DNA of 64,000 nt from Akkermansiaceae bacterium UBA2381 (GTDB taxonomy: Bacteria; Verrucomicrobiota; Verrucomicrobiia; Verrucomicrobiales; DEV007), in assembly GCA_002344215.1 (NCBI GenBank), contig DDSV01000048.1:1-64000 (forward strand), read 5' to 3'. Made by a program: the position numbers and the translations under genes. The notes beneath the pieces are model-generated. The model did no database searches. It saw only the letters and a program-made list of their open reading frames with translations, and was not told where the DNA came from. This document shows positions 52,821-62,807 of this stretch, piece by piece. Within the stretch, counting starts at the first letter, position 1. Each line of letters opens with the position of its first letter.

Positions 52821-54356
52821 TCACTCCCCTTGCCTTTCCGGCAATCTTTCCTGACAGATTGGCGGCTCAAAACTCACCGCGAACCCCGTTTTCCCAACGA
52901 CCGTCGGCAGCAGCTCCAGCCTGACGCCGTTGGCCCGGGCCAGTTCGTGGGCGATGTTGAGACCGAGACCAAATCCTTCGCCGCGACGAGAAGCTTCGGC
53001 ACGGAAAAATCGGTCAAAGAGGCGCTGCCGGGATTCCTCGGTCACCTCGGCGCTGGTGTTGGTGATCTCGAAAACGGCCCCCGTTTCGCCGCCACGCAAC
53101 GTCACCGCGACGGAGCCCCCGGGCTGATTGTGTTTGATCGCGTTGCTGATCAGGTTTTGAAAGACCTGGCACATCAGCGCGCGATCGGCCTCGACGAAAA
53201 CGCCGGGTTCGATTTGTTTTTCAAAGGTGAGCCCGGCCTCGCCGCACAGGGATTCCGCATCTTCCATCAGGCCCTCGAGATCGCGCGATAAATCGTAGCG
53301 CTCCCGTTTCACCGGGAGCTCGCCCGCATCCGCCTGCGAGAGCAGGAGCAGACAGTGCGTGATGTGCTTCAGGCGAGATACCTGGTGCAGCACCACACCG
53401 ATGCGTTCGCTCGTGGCCTCGTCGAGCGTTTCGGTGCGGAGCGTATCATTGAGCGTCGCCTGGATAACGGCGAGCGGCGTCTTCAGCTCGTGCGAGGCGT
53501 CGGCGGTGAAGCGCGCCGCCTGCTCGAAGTTGTCCCTCAAGCGCGCCGTCATGTTGTTGAGCGAGGCGATCAACTGCGCGAATTCCCGGTCGTCACGATC
53601 ATGCAGCGGAATCCGTTCGTCGAGACGGCCCGCGCTCATGCGGTTGGCCATCGAGGCGATCCGCTCGAGGGGACGGATGGCCCGGCCCGAGGACCACCAC
53701 GCGCCGACTCCGGCGATCACCAGCGCGAGCAAACCTCCCCCCGCAAACCACAGCCCGGTGCGTCGTGCGCCGGCCTGCAGATCGTCCAGCGAGAATCCGA
53801 CGAAGAGAGTGTAGTGCGGATTGCTGAAGGCGCCGAAACGCCAATCACCTCCACCGGCTTCCACGGTAAAAAATTCGGGTGTCCGGATTTCCGGCATCAC
53901 GGGGCGGCGCTGTGTGCCGACCTCCGCCATTCCCGGAGCAAAGGCCCTCGCCTGGCGCTTCGGTCCATCGACCTCGGGAGCCTGCTTCACCACAGCAGGA
54001 CCGGTGGGCAGATGACGGATGAAGTCGGATCGGTTCGCTTTGCTCAGGCCGGGCCCGGCGACGGAGACCGACGGGTGGTCCTCCGAGTGCCAGACGACCT
54101 CCACCGCCATCGTTGCCTCGCGTTCACCGAAAACCGTCCGCATCGCCTCGGCAAAATCATCCTCGCGGTGGCGCGGGGTCAATTGCGCCCACAGTCGACG
54201 GGCCTCCTGGGCGATGCGGAGATCATGGTTGCGCGCCTGCTGTTCGAGGGCGAACCACCACGCCCCGGCCCCGAAACCGGCCACGACGACTCCGGCGACG
54301 AGCAAGGTTTGCAGCGTCAAGCGTCGCCGGAAGGAGGATCGATGGTCCGCGCTCAT
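52821..54356 (-). CDS. Membrane histidine kinase (paralogue of 37995-39569)
   Basis: The protein is 511 aa, with TM helices at about 14-36 and 203-222. The periplasmic region of about 165 residues is without the His/Pro-rich stretch seen in the other kinase. HAMP (AIRPLERIASMANRMSAGRL), HisKA with His289 (FTADASHELKTP) and the ATPase (NLISNAIKHN, GEGFGLGLNIAHELA) follow. Its start overlaps the regulator's stop by 4 bp (ATGA), so they are coupled. The unit is divergent from the third PSD1-type pair, a likely target. Confidence 0.92.
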   Translation of the reverse strand: MSADHRSSFRRRLTLQTLLVAGVVVAGFGAGAWWFALEQQARNHDLRIAQEARRLWAQLTPRHREDDFAEAMRTVFGEREATMAVEVVWHSEDHPSVSVAGPGLSKANRSDFIRHLPTGPAVVKQAPEVDGPKRQARAFAPGMAEVGTQRRPVMPEIRTPEFFTVEAGGGDWRFGAFSNPHYTLFVGFSLDDLQAGARRTGLWFAGGGLLALVIAGVGAWWSSGRAIRPLERIASMANRMSAGRLDERIPLHDRDDREFAQLIASLNNMTARLRDNFEQAARFTADASHELKTPLAVIQATLNDTLRTETLDEATSERIGVVLHQVSRLKHITHCLLLLSQADAGELPVKRERYDLSRDLEGLMEDAESLCGEAGLTFEKQIEPGVFVEADRALMCQVFQNLISNAIKHNQPGGSVAVTLRGGETGAVFEITNTSAEVTEESRQRLFDRFFRAEASRRGEGFGLGLNIAHELARANGVRLELLPTVVGKTGFAVSFEPPICQERLPERQGE

Positions 54357-55027
54357 GACGATTCCCCGAGGGCATATCCGGCACCGCGAACGGTGCGCAG
54401 CAGTTTCACTTCGTGCCCCTTGTCGATCTTCGCCCGCAGCCGCTGGACATAGACCTCGACCAGGTTGCTCTCCAGGTCCATGCCGTAGCCCCAGACGTGC
54501 TCGTAGATCTGAACCCGGCTGTAGACCCGGCCCGGCGACCGCATGAGGAATTCGAGCAGCTCGAATTCGCGCACGGACAACTCGATCTCCCTTCCATCAC
54601 GCGTGGCCTTGCGGACGAGGAGATCGAGATGCAGGTCGGCCACCTTCAGCAGATGCGAAGGCGTCCCGGCCTTTCGTCTCACCACGGTCCGCAATCGTGC
54701 GGCGAGCTCTTCGATGTAGAAGGGCTTCGTCAGATAATCATCGGCGCCGAGGTCCAAGCCCTCGATTTTCTCCGGCAAGGCCGAGCGTGCTGTCAGCAGG
54801 ATCACCGGCGTGGCCAGATGCTTTTCGCGCAGGGCGCGCAGGATGCTCAGGCCGTCGCGGCCCGGCACCATGATGTCCAGAACAAGCGCGTCGTAGGGCA
54901 TGCTCAGGGCCTGCTCCAGCGCGGTGTCGCCGTCTTCCACCGCGTCCACGGCGAAGCCAAGTTCCTCGAGTCCCGTCCGGGTGGAAGTTCGCAGAATTTC
55001 TTGGTCTTCGAGCAGGAGGACGCGCAT
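54353..55027 (-). CDS. OmpR/PhoB-family response regulator (paralogue of 37314-37988)
   Basis: This 224-residue protein has a receiver with Asp51 (ALVLDIMVPGRDG), LLTARS and DDYLTKPFY. The winged helix ends LLRTVRGAGYALG. Its length is identical to the regulator at 37314 and many residues are shared (MRVL-EDQE, GLSIL, KIEGLDLGADDY-TKPFYIEEL), so these systems arose by duplication. The 107-bp divergent region to the PSD1-type gene at 55135 contains TTTATC-type repeats that could be its binding sites. Confidence 0.93.
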   Translation of the reverse strand: MRVLLLEDQEILRTSTRTGLEELGFAVDAVEDGDTALEQALSMPYDALVLDIMVPGRDGLSILRALREKHLATPVILLTARSALPEKIEGLDLGADDYLTKPFYIEELAARLRTVVRRKAGTPSHLLKVADLHLDLLVRKATRDGREIELSVREFELLEFLMRSPGRVYSRVQIYEHVWGYGMDLESNLVEVYVQRLRAKIDKGHEVKLLRTVRGAGYALGESS

Positions 55028-55079
55028 GTCGGATTCATTCTAACGGGGGTCTCGCGAGGGTGCCCGAAAATAAACGCGA

Positions 55080-55126
55080 ATTTATCCCGATGAGGGGAAA
55101 AGGTTTATCTGGCCGTGGTTAGATAA
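55080..55126. promoter_or_regulatory. Candidate response-regulator operator between divergent operons
   Basis: TTATCT (55105-55110) and AGATAA (55121-55126) form an inverted repeat with a 10-bp centre. A further TTTATC half-site lies at 55081. The spacing of the two direct half-sites (about 23 bp) is roughly two helical turns, as PhoB-type dimers prefer. The element sits 9 bp before the PSD1-type start codon, so it may overlap its promoter. Confidence 0.4.
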
Positions 55127-55134
55127 GGTAGATC

Positions 55135-57594
55135 ATGAAAGCTCTCCTCTCAATCCTCGCTGCGATCTCACTCTCCTTCCCTCTCCGGGCTGACGACGCC
55201 TTCTTCGAATCCCGCATCCGTCCCGTGCTGGTCGAGAGCTGCTACGGCTGCCACTCGCAGGAAGCCGGTAAATCCAAGGGAGGGCTCCTCCTCGATACCC
55301 GCGAAGGCATCCGCACCGGAGGCGACACCGGCCCGGCCGTGGTTCCCGGAGACCTCGAAAAAAGCCTGCTCATCGGGGCGATACGCTGGCACGATCCGGA
55401 CACCGGCATGCCGCCGGAAAACAAAGGCGGCAAACTCGCCGATTCCGTCATCGCCGATTTCGAAACCTGGGTCCGGGGCGGCGCTCCCGACCCGCGTGAC
55501 GGAACGGTCGCGGCCAAGGTCTACGACGGCATGAGCGCCACCGATTGGTGGGCCTACCAGCCCATGACCCGGCCCCAGGTTCCGGCAACCAAAAACACCA
55601 CCTGGGCGAAGACCGAGATCGACCGCTTTATCCTCGCAAAGCTGGAGGAAAACGGACTGGAGCCGGTTGGACGGGCCGACACCGACACCCTCATGCGTCG
55701 CCTCCATCTTGATCTCACCGGACTGCCCGCGCCCGTGGACGTTTCCACCGACGGCCTGCTGGACAGCCTCCTCGACAGCCGCGCGTTCGCGGAACGCTGG
55801 GCGCGGCACTGGCTCGATGTCGCACGTTACGCCGAGACCACCGGCGGCGACACCAACGTGACCCTCCCCGAAGCCTGGCGCTACCGCGACTACGTCATCG
55901 AATCCTTCGCGCAGGACAAACCCTTCGACCAATTCATCCGCGAGCAAATCGCTGGCGACCTCCTGCCCGCCGCCAACGCGACGGAGCGGGCGGTAAACCT
56001 CACTGCCACCGGCTTCCTCGCCATCGGCCAGAAATCGCTCAATGGCACCGATCCCCGCCAGTTCGCGATGGACCTCGCCGATGAACAGATCGACACCGTT
56101 TCGCAGGCGTTCATGGCCACCACGGTCTCCTGCGCCCGCTGTCATGATCACAAATTCGATCCCATCTCGCAGCGGGACTACACCGCCATGGCCGGCATTT
56201 TTCTCAGCACCGACACCCTCTATGGCACGGCGGGTGGCGTCCGCGAACGCAATGCCTACACTCTCATCGACGCCCCGGAATCCTCCGCAATCCCCACCTT
56301 GGACCGCCGTATGGATCCCGCCGATTGGCAGAGCAAGAAAACCCAGCTCGACCGCCTCATCGAACAGCGCGATGCCGCCCTCGCCTCGCGCAAACCGGGA
56401 GGAATGCAGTCGGTTGGGGGAGGAATGACCGGATTCGAGGTCGTGCGCATCATCACGCAAGCCAAGAGAATTGAAATGGAACTCGATGCCTTCCATCCCG
56501 ACGGCAGCGTGAAGCCACGCATCATCGGAACCCTCGACAAACCCACGGTCGCTCCAACCGCCAACCGCCGTTCCCCGAGGATGGGGGGACCGAACGCCAG
56601 CGGCCGCGCCGACAGTGGTTTCCTCGCCATTGCCGACAGCCCGCTTTTCATTCGCGGCAGCATCGACAACGAGTCGGAGAAAGTCCCCCGCGGCGTCCCG
56701 GCGATCCTTGCCCCCGGCGGTGAGCTGGAAATCCCCGCCGATACCAGCGGCCGACTGGAACTGGCTGAGTGGCTCGCCTCGCCCGACCACCACCTCACGG
56801 CCCGAGTCATCGTCAACCGCGTCTGGCATTGGCTCTTCGGTCGCGGCCTGGTCGAAAGCGTGGACAACTTCGGAGCCAGCGTCGCCGCGCCCTCCCATCC
56901 CGAGTTGTTGGATTACCTCGCCCAGGAGTTCATCGCTGACGGCTGGAGCATCAAGCGGCTCATCAAGCGCATCGTCACCAGCAGCGTCTATCAGCTCGAT
57001 ACGAAGCACGTCGAGGTCAACCACCTCGCCGACCCTGACAATCGCCTCCTCTGGCGCATGAACTCCCGCCGCCTCGATGCGGAAACCATTCGCGACTCAA
57101 TGCTCGCCGCCAGCGGCCTGCTTGACCTGGAACCACCCGCCGGCTCGATCATCGCCCTCGCCGGCGACGGACCGATCGGCGGCGACCGCTTCATGGTGTT
57201 GCAGGAGAGCGAGATCGAATCCGCCAACCACACCCACCGGAGCCTCTACCTGCCCATCGCCCGTACCGTCCAGGCGGAAACGCTCGCCGTCTTCGACTTC
57301 AGCGATCCCGCCATCGTCCGCGGCGCACGGGAAACGACGATCGTCCCGCCCCAGGCACTCTATCTCATGAACGACGACTTCGTCGAAAAAGCCGCCGCCG
57401 CGATGGCCGGTCGCGTCATGCGAGAGAGCGGCTTCGACCAGCGCTTCGAACTGGCCTGCCGCCTCGCCTACGGGCGGGCCCCGCTGCCCGACGAACTCGC
57501 CGCCGCCCGCAAGTTCGGCGGCGACGATCCCGCCGCCTGGACCGCCATCTGCCGCGCCCTTTTCGGCAGCGCCGATTTCCTCTTCCTCAACTAA
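55135..57594 (+). CDS. PSD1-type cytochrome/DUF1549/DUF1553 exported protein (short form)
   Basis: The protein is 819 aa with a signal peptide (ALLSILAAISLSFPLRA). Haem motif CYGCH (near 37) is followed by GGLLLDTREGIRTGG and DUF1549 (about 150-380, DLTGLPAPVDV, second CARCHDHKFDP). A short variable part with no LamG or discoidin module precedes DUF1553 (about 530-800, VNRVWHWLFGRGLVESVDNFG, PSHPELLDYLA). It is the compact version of the family. The DUF1501 gene follows after 19 bp, the arrangement interrupted in the other two loci. Confidence 0.9.
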   Translation: MKALLSILAAISLSFPLRADDAFFESRIRPVLVESCYGCHSQEAGKSKGGLLLDTREGIRTGGDTGPAVVPGDLEKSLLIGAIRWHDPDTGMPPENKGGKLADSVIADFETWVRGGAPDPRDGTVAAKVYDGMSATDWWAYQPMTRPQVPATKNTTWAKTEIDRFILAKLEENGLEPVGRADTDTLMRRLHLDLTGLPAPVDVSTDGLLDSLLDSRAFAERWARHWLDVARYAETTGGDTNVTLPEAWRYRDYVIESFAQDKPFDQFIREQIAGDLLPAANATERAVNLTATGFLAIGQKSLNGTDPRQFAMDLADEQIDTVSQAFMATTVSCARCHDHKFDPISQRDYTAMAGIFLSTDTLYGTAGGVRERNAYTLIDAPESSAIPTLDRRMDPADWQSKKTQLDRLIEQRDAALASRKPGGMQSVGGGMTGFEVVRIITQAKRIEMELDAFHPDGSVKPRIIGTLDKPTVAPTANRRSPRMGGPNASGRADSGFLAIADSPLFIRGSIDNESEKVPRGVPAILAPGGELEIPADTSGRLELAEWLASPDHHLTARVIVNRVWHWLFGRGLVESVDNFGASVAAPSHPELLDYLAQEFIADGWSIKRLIKRIVTSSVYQLDTKHVEVNHLADPDNRLLWRMNSRRLDAETIRDSMLAASGLLDLEPPAGSIIALAGDGPIGGDRFMVLQESEIESANHTHRSLYLPIARTVQAETLAVFDFSDPAIVRGARETTIVPPQALYLMNDDFVEKAAAAMAGRVMRESGFDQRFELACRLAYGRAPLPDELAAARKFGGDDPAAWTAICRALFGSADFLFLN

Positions 57595-57613
57595 CAAAAG
57601 CCTCATCGACATC

Positions 57614-58921
<1,308 letters not shown>

Positions 58922-59391
58922 AGGAGTTTGACCACGAATGAACACGAATGACACGAATGACTAGCCATCCGCGTTAAATCCTGACCATGAGATCTGAACT
59001 TCCAACACGGATGTTCACAGATGAAACAGGGATGACACAGATTCAGAGATTGCCCATCTGTGCTAATCCGTGAAAATCTGTGCCCATCTGTGTTAAATCC
59101 TGACCATGAGATCTGAACTTCCAACACAGATGTTCATAGATGAAGCAGGGATGGCACGGATTCAGGAATTTCCCATCTGTGCCAATCCGTGAAAATCCGT
59201 GCCATCTGTGTTAATTCCTGACCATGAGATCTGAACTTCCAACACAGATGTTCACAGATGAAGCAGGGATGGCACAGATTCAGGAATTTCCCATCTGTGC
59301 CAATCCGTGTTCACTCTTTGATCCAATCCTGAGCGATCCCACCCAAAAAAAACCCGTGAAACCTTTCCCGCTCGCTCGACGTTTCATTCCC
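58922..59391. other. 470-bp gene-free repeat region
   Basis: Between the DUF1501 stop and the propeller start. About 330 bp is the tandem array. The rest (59310-59391) is plain sequence with an A run at 59345-59352, where the propeller promoter and leader should lie. An upstream extension of the propeller frame through copy 3 is an artefact of the repeat. Confidence 0.7.
58982..59309 (+). repeat. Three tandem copies of a 118-119-bp repeat (third partial)
   Basis: Copies run 58982-59100, 59101-59218 and 59219 to about 59309, each beginning TGACCATGAGATCTGAACTT. Within each unit the words ATCTGTG and AATCCGTG and their complements recur. In copy 2, 13-bp arms (59150-59162 and 59194-59206) are perfect reverse complements. 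The array is preceded at 58932-58960 by three short ACACGAATG-type direct repeats. It separates the DUF1501 gene from the propeller gene and contains no credible gene. Confidence 0.85.
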
Positions 59392-60663
59392 ATGCGCTTT
59401 TCCCCCATCACCTCGGCCACTCTCACCCTCACCCTGCTCCTCCTCGCCCCGCGTTCTGCCTCAGCAGACCCATCGCAGAACTGGGCGCACTGGCGGGGAC
59501 ACGGGGGCAACGGTATCTCCACCACCGCGACACCGCCGACGACGTTCAGCGACACCGCGAACGTGAAATGGAAAGTCGAGATCCCGGGCCGCGGTTCGGG
59601 CTCGCCGGTGATCTGGGAAGACCGCGTCTTCGTCACCTCGGCCGTGCCGGAGGCCGGAGGCGGGGGAAAACTCAGCTTCCAGCTCTTCTGCCTCGACCGG
59701 GCCACCGGCGCCCTGAAATGGAAGCAAACCGCCGTGACCGCGGCGCCCCACGAGGGCACCCACGAAACGAACACCTTCGCCTCGGCCTCGCCCTGTACCG
59801 ACGGCGAGCGGGTCTACGCCCACTTCGGCTCGCGTGGACTTTTCTGCTACGACCTCGAGGGCACCCTCCTCTGGAGCAAGACAGATTTCCCTCCGATGAC
59901 GGCCCGGAACGGTTTCGGCGAGGGCAGCTCCCCGACAATCGCGGGCGACACGATTCTCGTGCCCTGGGACCACGAAGGACCCTCGGCCCTCTACGCCCTC
60001 AACAAGAAGACCGGAGCCCCTCTCTGGACCGCGAAGCGCGACGACGAACCGACCTGTTGGGCGACCCCGCTTGTAGTCGAAGTTGAAGGCAAGTCGCAGG
60101 TCATCATGAACGGCCAGACCAAGGCCCGCGCCTACGATCTCGCCACGGGCGAGGAGCTCTGGAGCTGCGGCGGCCAGACCGAGCGCCCAGTCGCCTCGGC
60201 CGTCTACGCTGACGGGCTTACCTTCATCGCGAGCGGCTTCCGCGGCTCCTTCCTCGGGGCCTTCCGCCTCGACGGCAAGGGCGACATCAAAGGCACCGAA
60301 CACGTCGCCTGGCAGGTCGGTCAGGACACCCCCGACATCGCCTCGCCCCTCCTTTCCGGAGGACGCCTCTATTTCTTCAAGGGCAAAAGCGGCATCCTCA
60401 CCTGCCTTGAAGCCGCCACCGGCAAGGTCCTCTTCGGACCTGAACGCATCCCCGGGATCAGCTCCACCTACGCCTCACCTGTCGCCGCCGGAGGGCATGT
60501 CTACCTGACTGACCGGAGTGGAACGATCACGGTGATCAAGGACGGACCCAAACTCGAGGTCGTCGCCACGAATTCGCTGGGTCAGGGTGTTGATGCAACG
60601 CCCGCGCCGGTGGGCGGACAGTTGTTTGTGCGCGGGGAGCGGAGTTTGTTTTGTTTGGAGTGA
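59392..60663 (+). CDS. Exported PQQ-like beta-propeller protein
   Basis: I start at the ATG at 59392, directly before a signal peptide (LTLTLLLLAPRSASA); the product is 423 aa. NWAHWRGHGGNGIS opens the propeller, with blades VKWKVEIPGRGSGSPVIWEDRVFVTSA, LDRATGALKWKQTA, LFCYDLEGTLLWS, LNKKTGAPLWTA and YDLATGEELWSCGG. It is a paralogue of the protein at 17690. Location after the third DUF1501 gene suggests use in the same exported process. Confidence 0.87.
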   Translation: MRFSPITSATLTLTLLLLAPRSASADPSQNWAHWRGHGGNGISTTATPPTTFSDTANVKWKVEIPGRGSGSPVIWEDRVFVTSAVPEAGGGGKLSFQLFCLDRATGALKWKQTAVTAAPHEGTHETNTFASASPCTDGERVYAHFGSRGLFCYDLEGTLLWSKTDFPPMTARNGFGEGSSPTIAGDTILVPWDHEGPSALYALNKKTGAPLWTAKRDDEPTCWATPLVVEVEGKSQVIMNGQTKARAYDLATGEELWSCGGQTERPVASAVYADGLTFIASGFRGSFLGAFRLDGKGDIKGTEHVAWQVGQDTPDIASPLLSGGRLYFFKGKSGILTCLEAATGKVLFGPERIPGISSTYASPVAAGGHVYLTDRSGTITVIKDGPKLEVVATNSLGQGVDATPAPVGGQLFVRGERSLFCLE

Positions 60664-60757
60664 CGGGGGTAGAGGGTTCGGGAACCTCAAACGCCGAAAT
60701 CCTCTAATTGGATGTTTCAAACATCCGTTACGGTGAGCATGAGCCTGACTTCACCCC

Positions 60758-60970
60758 TCATTTCTTCCAGGTTAGCGACAGCTTTCGACCTGTCTTCGCA
60801 CAATCCAGAAGGTAGAGGTTGATCAGATTCTGATAGGGAATGCCAGTCTCAGTCGTGAGCGATTTGAAGTAATCGATGATGTCCGGCTCAAGCCTAATGG
60901 TGACCGCCTTCTTGAGCCGTTTTGCATACGGATTCCGCTTGGCCTTGGTGAAGTCGTATTCGGGTTTCAT
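60758..60970 (-). CDS. brnA: BrnA-type antitoxin
   Basis: This 70-residue protein (MKPEYDFTKAKRNPYAKRLKKAVTI...) has a ribbon-helix-helix-like middle (KAVTIRLEPDIIDYFKSLTTETGIPYQNLINLYL). The order toxin then antitoxin and a 4-bp ATGA overlap (60967-60970) match BrnTA. Antitoxins of this class bind their own promoter together with the toxin. Confidence 0.85.
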   Translation of the reverse strand: MKPEYDFTKAKRNPYAKRLKKAVTIRLEPDIIDYFKSLTTETGIPYQNLINLYLLDCAKTGRKLSLTWKK

Positions 60971-61260
60971 GATTTTTTCTCCGTGTATGGTTTCTGCTCC
61001 CTGGTTCCGGCTTTGCGGGCCGAAATGATTCGAATAGATGATTTTGTCTTCCTGAAACAGTGGACCACCACCAGGATTCTTGAATCACCGCTCAGCCCCA
61101 TGATGATGAAGCGTTCTTCTTCCCTGGAATGATCGGGATCAGGAATCACCAGCGCGTCTTCATCATAGAAAACCGTTTTCGCTTCCTCGAATGTGACGCC
61201 GTGTTTTGCGGCATTGCTCGCCGCCTTTCTCGGGTCCCATTCAAAAGAAAGTTCCTCCAT
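60967..61260 (-). CDS. brnT: BrnT-type ribonuclease toxin
   Basis: The ATG at 61260 gives 97 aa; a TTG at 61272 is possible. The BrnT pattern is plain: FEWDPRKAASNAAKHGVTFEEAKTVFYDEDAL, then HSREEERFIIMGLSGDSRILVVVHCFR and RIISARKAG. BrnT is an RNase toxin neutralised by BrnA. The two genes overlap and form a complete, apparently intact module. Confidence 0.87.
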   Translation of the reverse strand: MEELSFEWDPRKAASNAAKHGVTFEEAKTVFYDEDALVIPDPDHSREEERFIIMGLSGDSRILVVVHCFRKTKSSIRIISARKAGTREQKPYTEKKS

Positions 61261-61267
61261 GTCGAAT

Positions 61268-61286
61268 AGCAATACAATATATTGCT
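61268..61286 (-). promoter_or_regulatory. Candidate BrnTA operator
   Basis: AGCAATA and TATTGCT form a perfect 7-bp inverted repeat with a 5-bp AT centre, in an AT-rich patch 8 bp upstream of the brnT start. The position fits autoregulation by BrnTA. Confidence 0.5.
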
Positions 61287-61358
61287 TAAATATTCAAGTA
61301 TGGCTTTCCAATCCCGATTTTTCCAGGAGCGGCGGCGAAGGAGTGGATCGAATGCACC

Positions 61359-62252
61359 TCACGCAAAACGCGCCGCGGCTTCCTTCAGTTCCTGCACCAG
61401 CGCCCGGGTGCTGGCGGGCACTTTGCCGCGCTGCCAGAGCACGGTGAAATCCCACTTCGCGCGCGCGTCCGGGACGGGCACGAAGGTGACGCCGGGATGC
61501 TTGAACTCCTGGAAATACGCGGGCAGCAGGGTCACGGCGTTTTCCGACGCGACGAGCGAAAGCACGTTGGTGATGCCATCGACAACGACGGAGAAGCGCG
61601 GCTTGAAGCCGGCGGTCTTGCAGAGCGCCGACATCCATTGATTGCGCCCCGGCATCTGCTCTTCGTCGATGCCGATGAAGTCGCAGCCCTTCAAGTCCTT
61701 GAGCGCGATCTTCGGTCGCGTAGCCAGCTCGCCGCCCTCCGCGACCGCGACGCACACGCCGAGCGAGCCGAGGCGGGCGCTGTAAAATTCGCTCGCCGCC
61801 ACCGCGCCTTCCTGACCGATCAGCGCGACGTCCAGTTCGCCGGCGCGCAGTCCGTCGATCTGCTCGCGCGGCGAGAGGTCGTGCAGCTTCAGTTTCACTT
61901 CGGGATGGGATTCGCGCAGCCGGGCGAGCGCGGGCGTGAGCACGGATTGCGCGGCGGAGATGAGATAACCCACGCGCAGCTCCGAGCGCTCGCCGCGCGC
62001 CTGACGGCGCAGCTCGGCCACGGCGGCTTTGTAGTCGGCGACGAGGGGGCGCATCGATCTCACGAGCGCGTGGCCGAGGGCGGTGGGCTTCACCCCGCTG
62101 GTCTCGCGCTCCAGCAGTTTGCCGCCGAGCTCGTTCTCCAGAGCCTGCATCTGACGGCTCAGCGCGGGCTGTGAGATGCGCAGACGCACTGCGGCGCGAT
62201 TGACGCTGCCTTCCTCGATCACGGTGAGCAGGGCACGGATGCGGTCCATCAT
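61359..62252 (-). CDS. LysR-family transcriptional regulator
   Basis: This 297-residue protein is read from the ATG at 62252 (ATGs at 62279 and 62249 are alternatives). The N-terminal winged helix is typical: MMDRIRALLTVIEEGSVNRAAVRLRISQPALSRQMQALENELG. The effector domain follows (ELRVGYLISAAQSVLTPALARLRESHPEV, DVALIGQEGA). It is divergent from a three-gene operon 86 bp away, which it probably controls. Confidence 0.92.
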   Translation of the reverse strand: MMDRIRALLTVIEEGSVNRAAVRLRISQPALSRQMQALENELGGKLLERETSGVKPTALGHALVRSMRPLVADYKAAVAELRRQARGERSELRVGYLISAAQSVLTPALARLRESHPEVKLKLHDLSPREQIDGLRAGELDVALIGQEGAVAASEFYSARLGSLGVCVAVAEGGELATRPKIALKDLKGCDFIGIDEEQMPGRNQWMSALCKTAGFKPRFSVVVDGITNVLSLVASENAVTLLPAYFQEFKHPGVTFVPVPDARAKWDFTVLWQRGKVPASTRALVQELKEAAARFA

Positions 62253-62338
62253 GAATCCAAGGGTATGCGTATCCGGCATAACCGCAAGGTCGAACTGGCA
62301 TTACCCGGCTTGCCTGATATCGCGCAGGATGTTGTCCT

Positions 62339-62782
62339 ATGAATGCACCCAACCTCACGCAACGTCCGCCCCGCAGTCCCCGCGTCCGCCTCGGCGGTTA
62401 CACCATCCTTCCCCGCCTCCTCGACAAGGCGCGCGCCGTCATCGCCGGCACGGCGGGCGAGTATAAATACAACAACCCTAACGACGGACACTTCTTCCGT
62501 TTCACCGGCCTTACCCCGGACGCGCTCCTGGAGCAGGTGAAAAGCGGTGCCGGCGACTGGGATCTGCTCCTCTGGGTGAATGAGCACGCCCCGCTCAAGC
62601 GCACCGCGCTGGAAATCGAGCAGTGGTCCGATTGGACTGAGACCGTCGCCTTCCACGACATCGAAATGCGCGAGTGGTTCACCGATCAGATCAAGCGCCT
62701 CAATCCGGAGCGCGAAGACCTGCGCGGCACCTTCGATTACCTCGATCTCGACGACTACGTCAGCTTCGGCGGCGTTGCCTGA
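62339..62782 (+). CDS. DUF5069 protein
   Basis: The protein is 147 aa. VRLGGYTILPRLLDKARAVIAGTAGEYKYN is the family's characteristic start; a Trp/Asp-rich C-terminal half follows (DWDLLLWVNEHAPLKRT, REDLRGTFDYLDLDD). The family is common in verrucomicrobia, planctomycetes and cyanobacteria and has no assigned function. It is first gene of the operon divergent from the LysR gene. Confidence 0.85.
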   Translation: MNAPNLTQRPPRSPRVRLGGYTILPRLLDKARAVIAGTAGEYKYNNPNDGHFFRFTGLTPDALLEQVKSGAGDWDLLLWVNEHAPLKRTALEIEQWSDWTETVAFHDIEMREWFTDQIKRLNPEREDLRGTFDYLDLDDYVSFGGVA

Positions 62783-62807
62783 AATCAAGCCCCACTCCCC
62801 CTCGATC

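Noticed and set aside
58982..59309. CRISPR array
   Set aside because: Units are contiguous 118-bp copies without unique spacers and there are no cas genes.
59224..59391. Propeller protein starting inside the tandem repeat
   Set aside because: The added residues come from repeat DNA; the signal peptide begins at 59392.
61294..62358. 354-codon minus-strand Arg/Ala-rich frame
   Set aside because: It is a frame-shifted shadow of the LysR gene produced by high G+C content.
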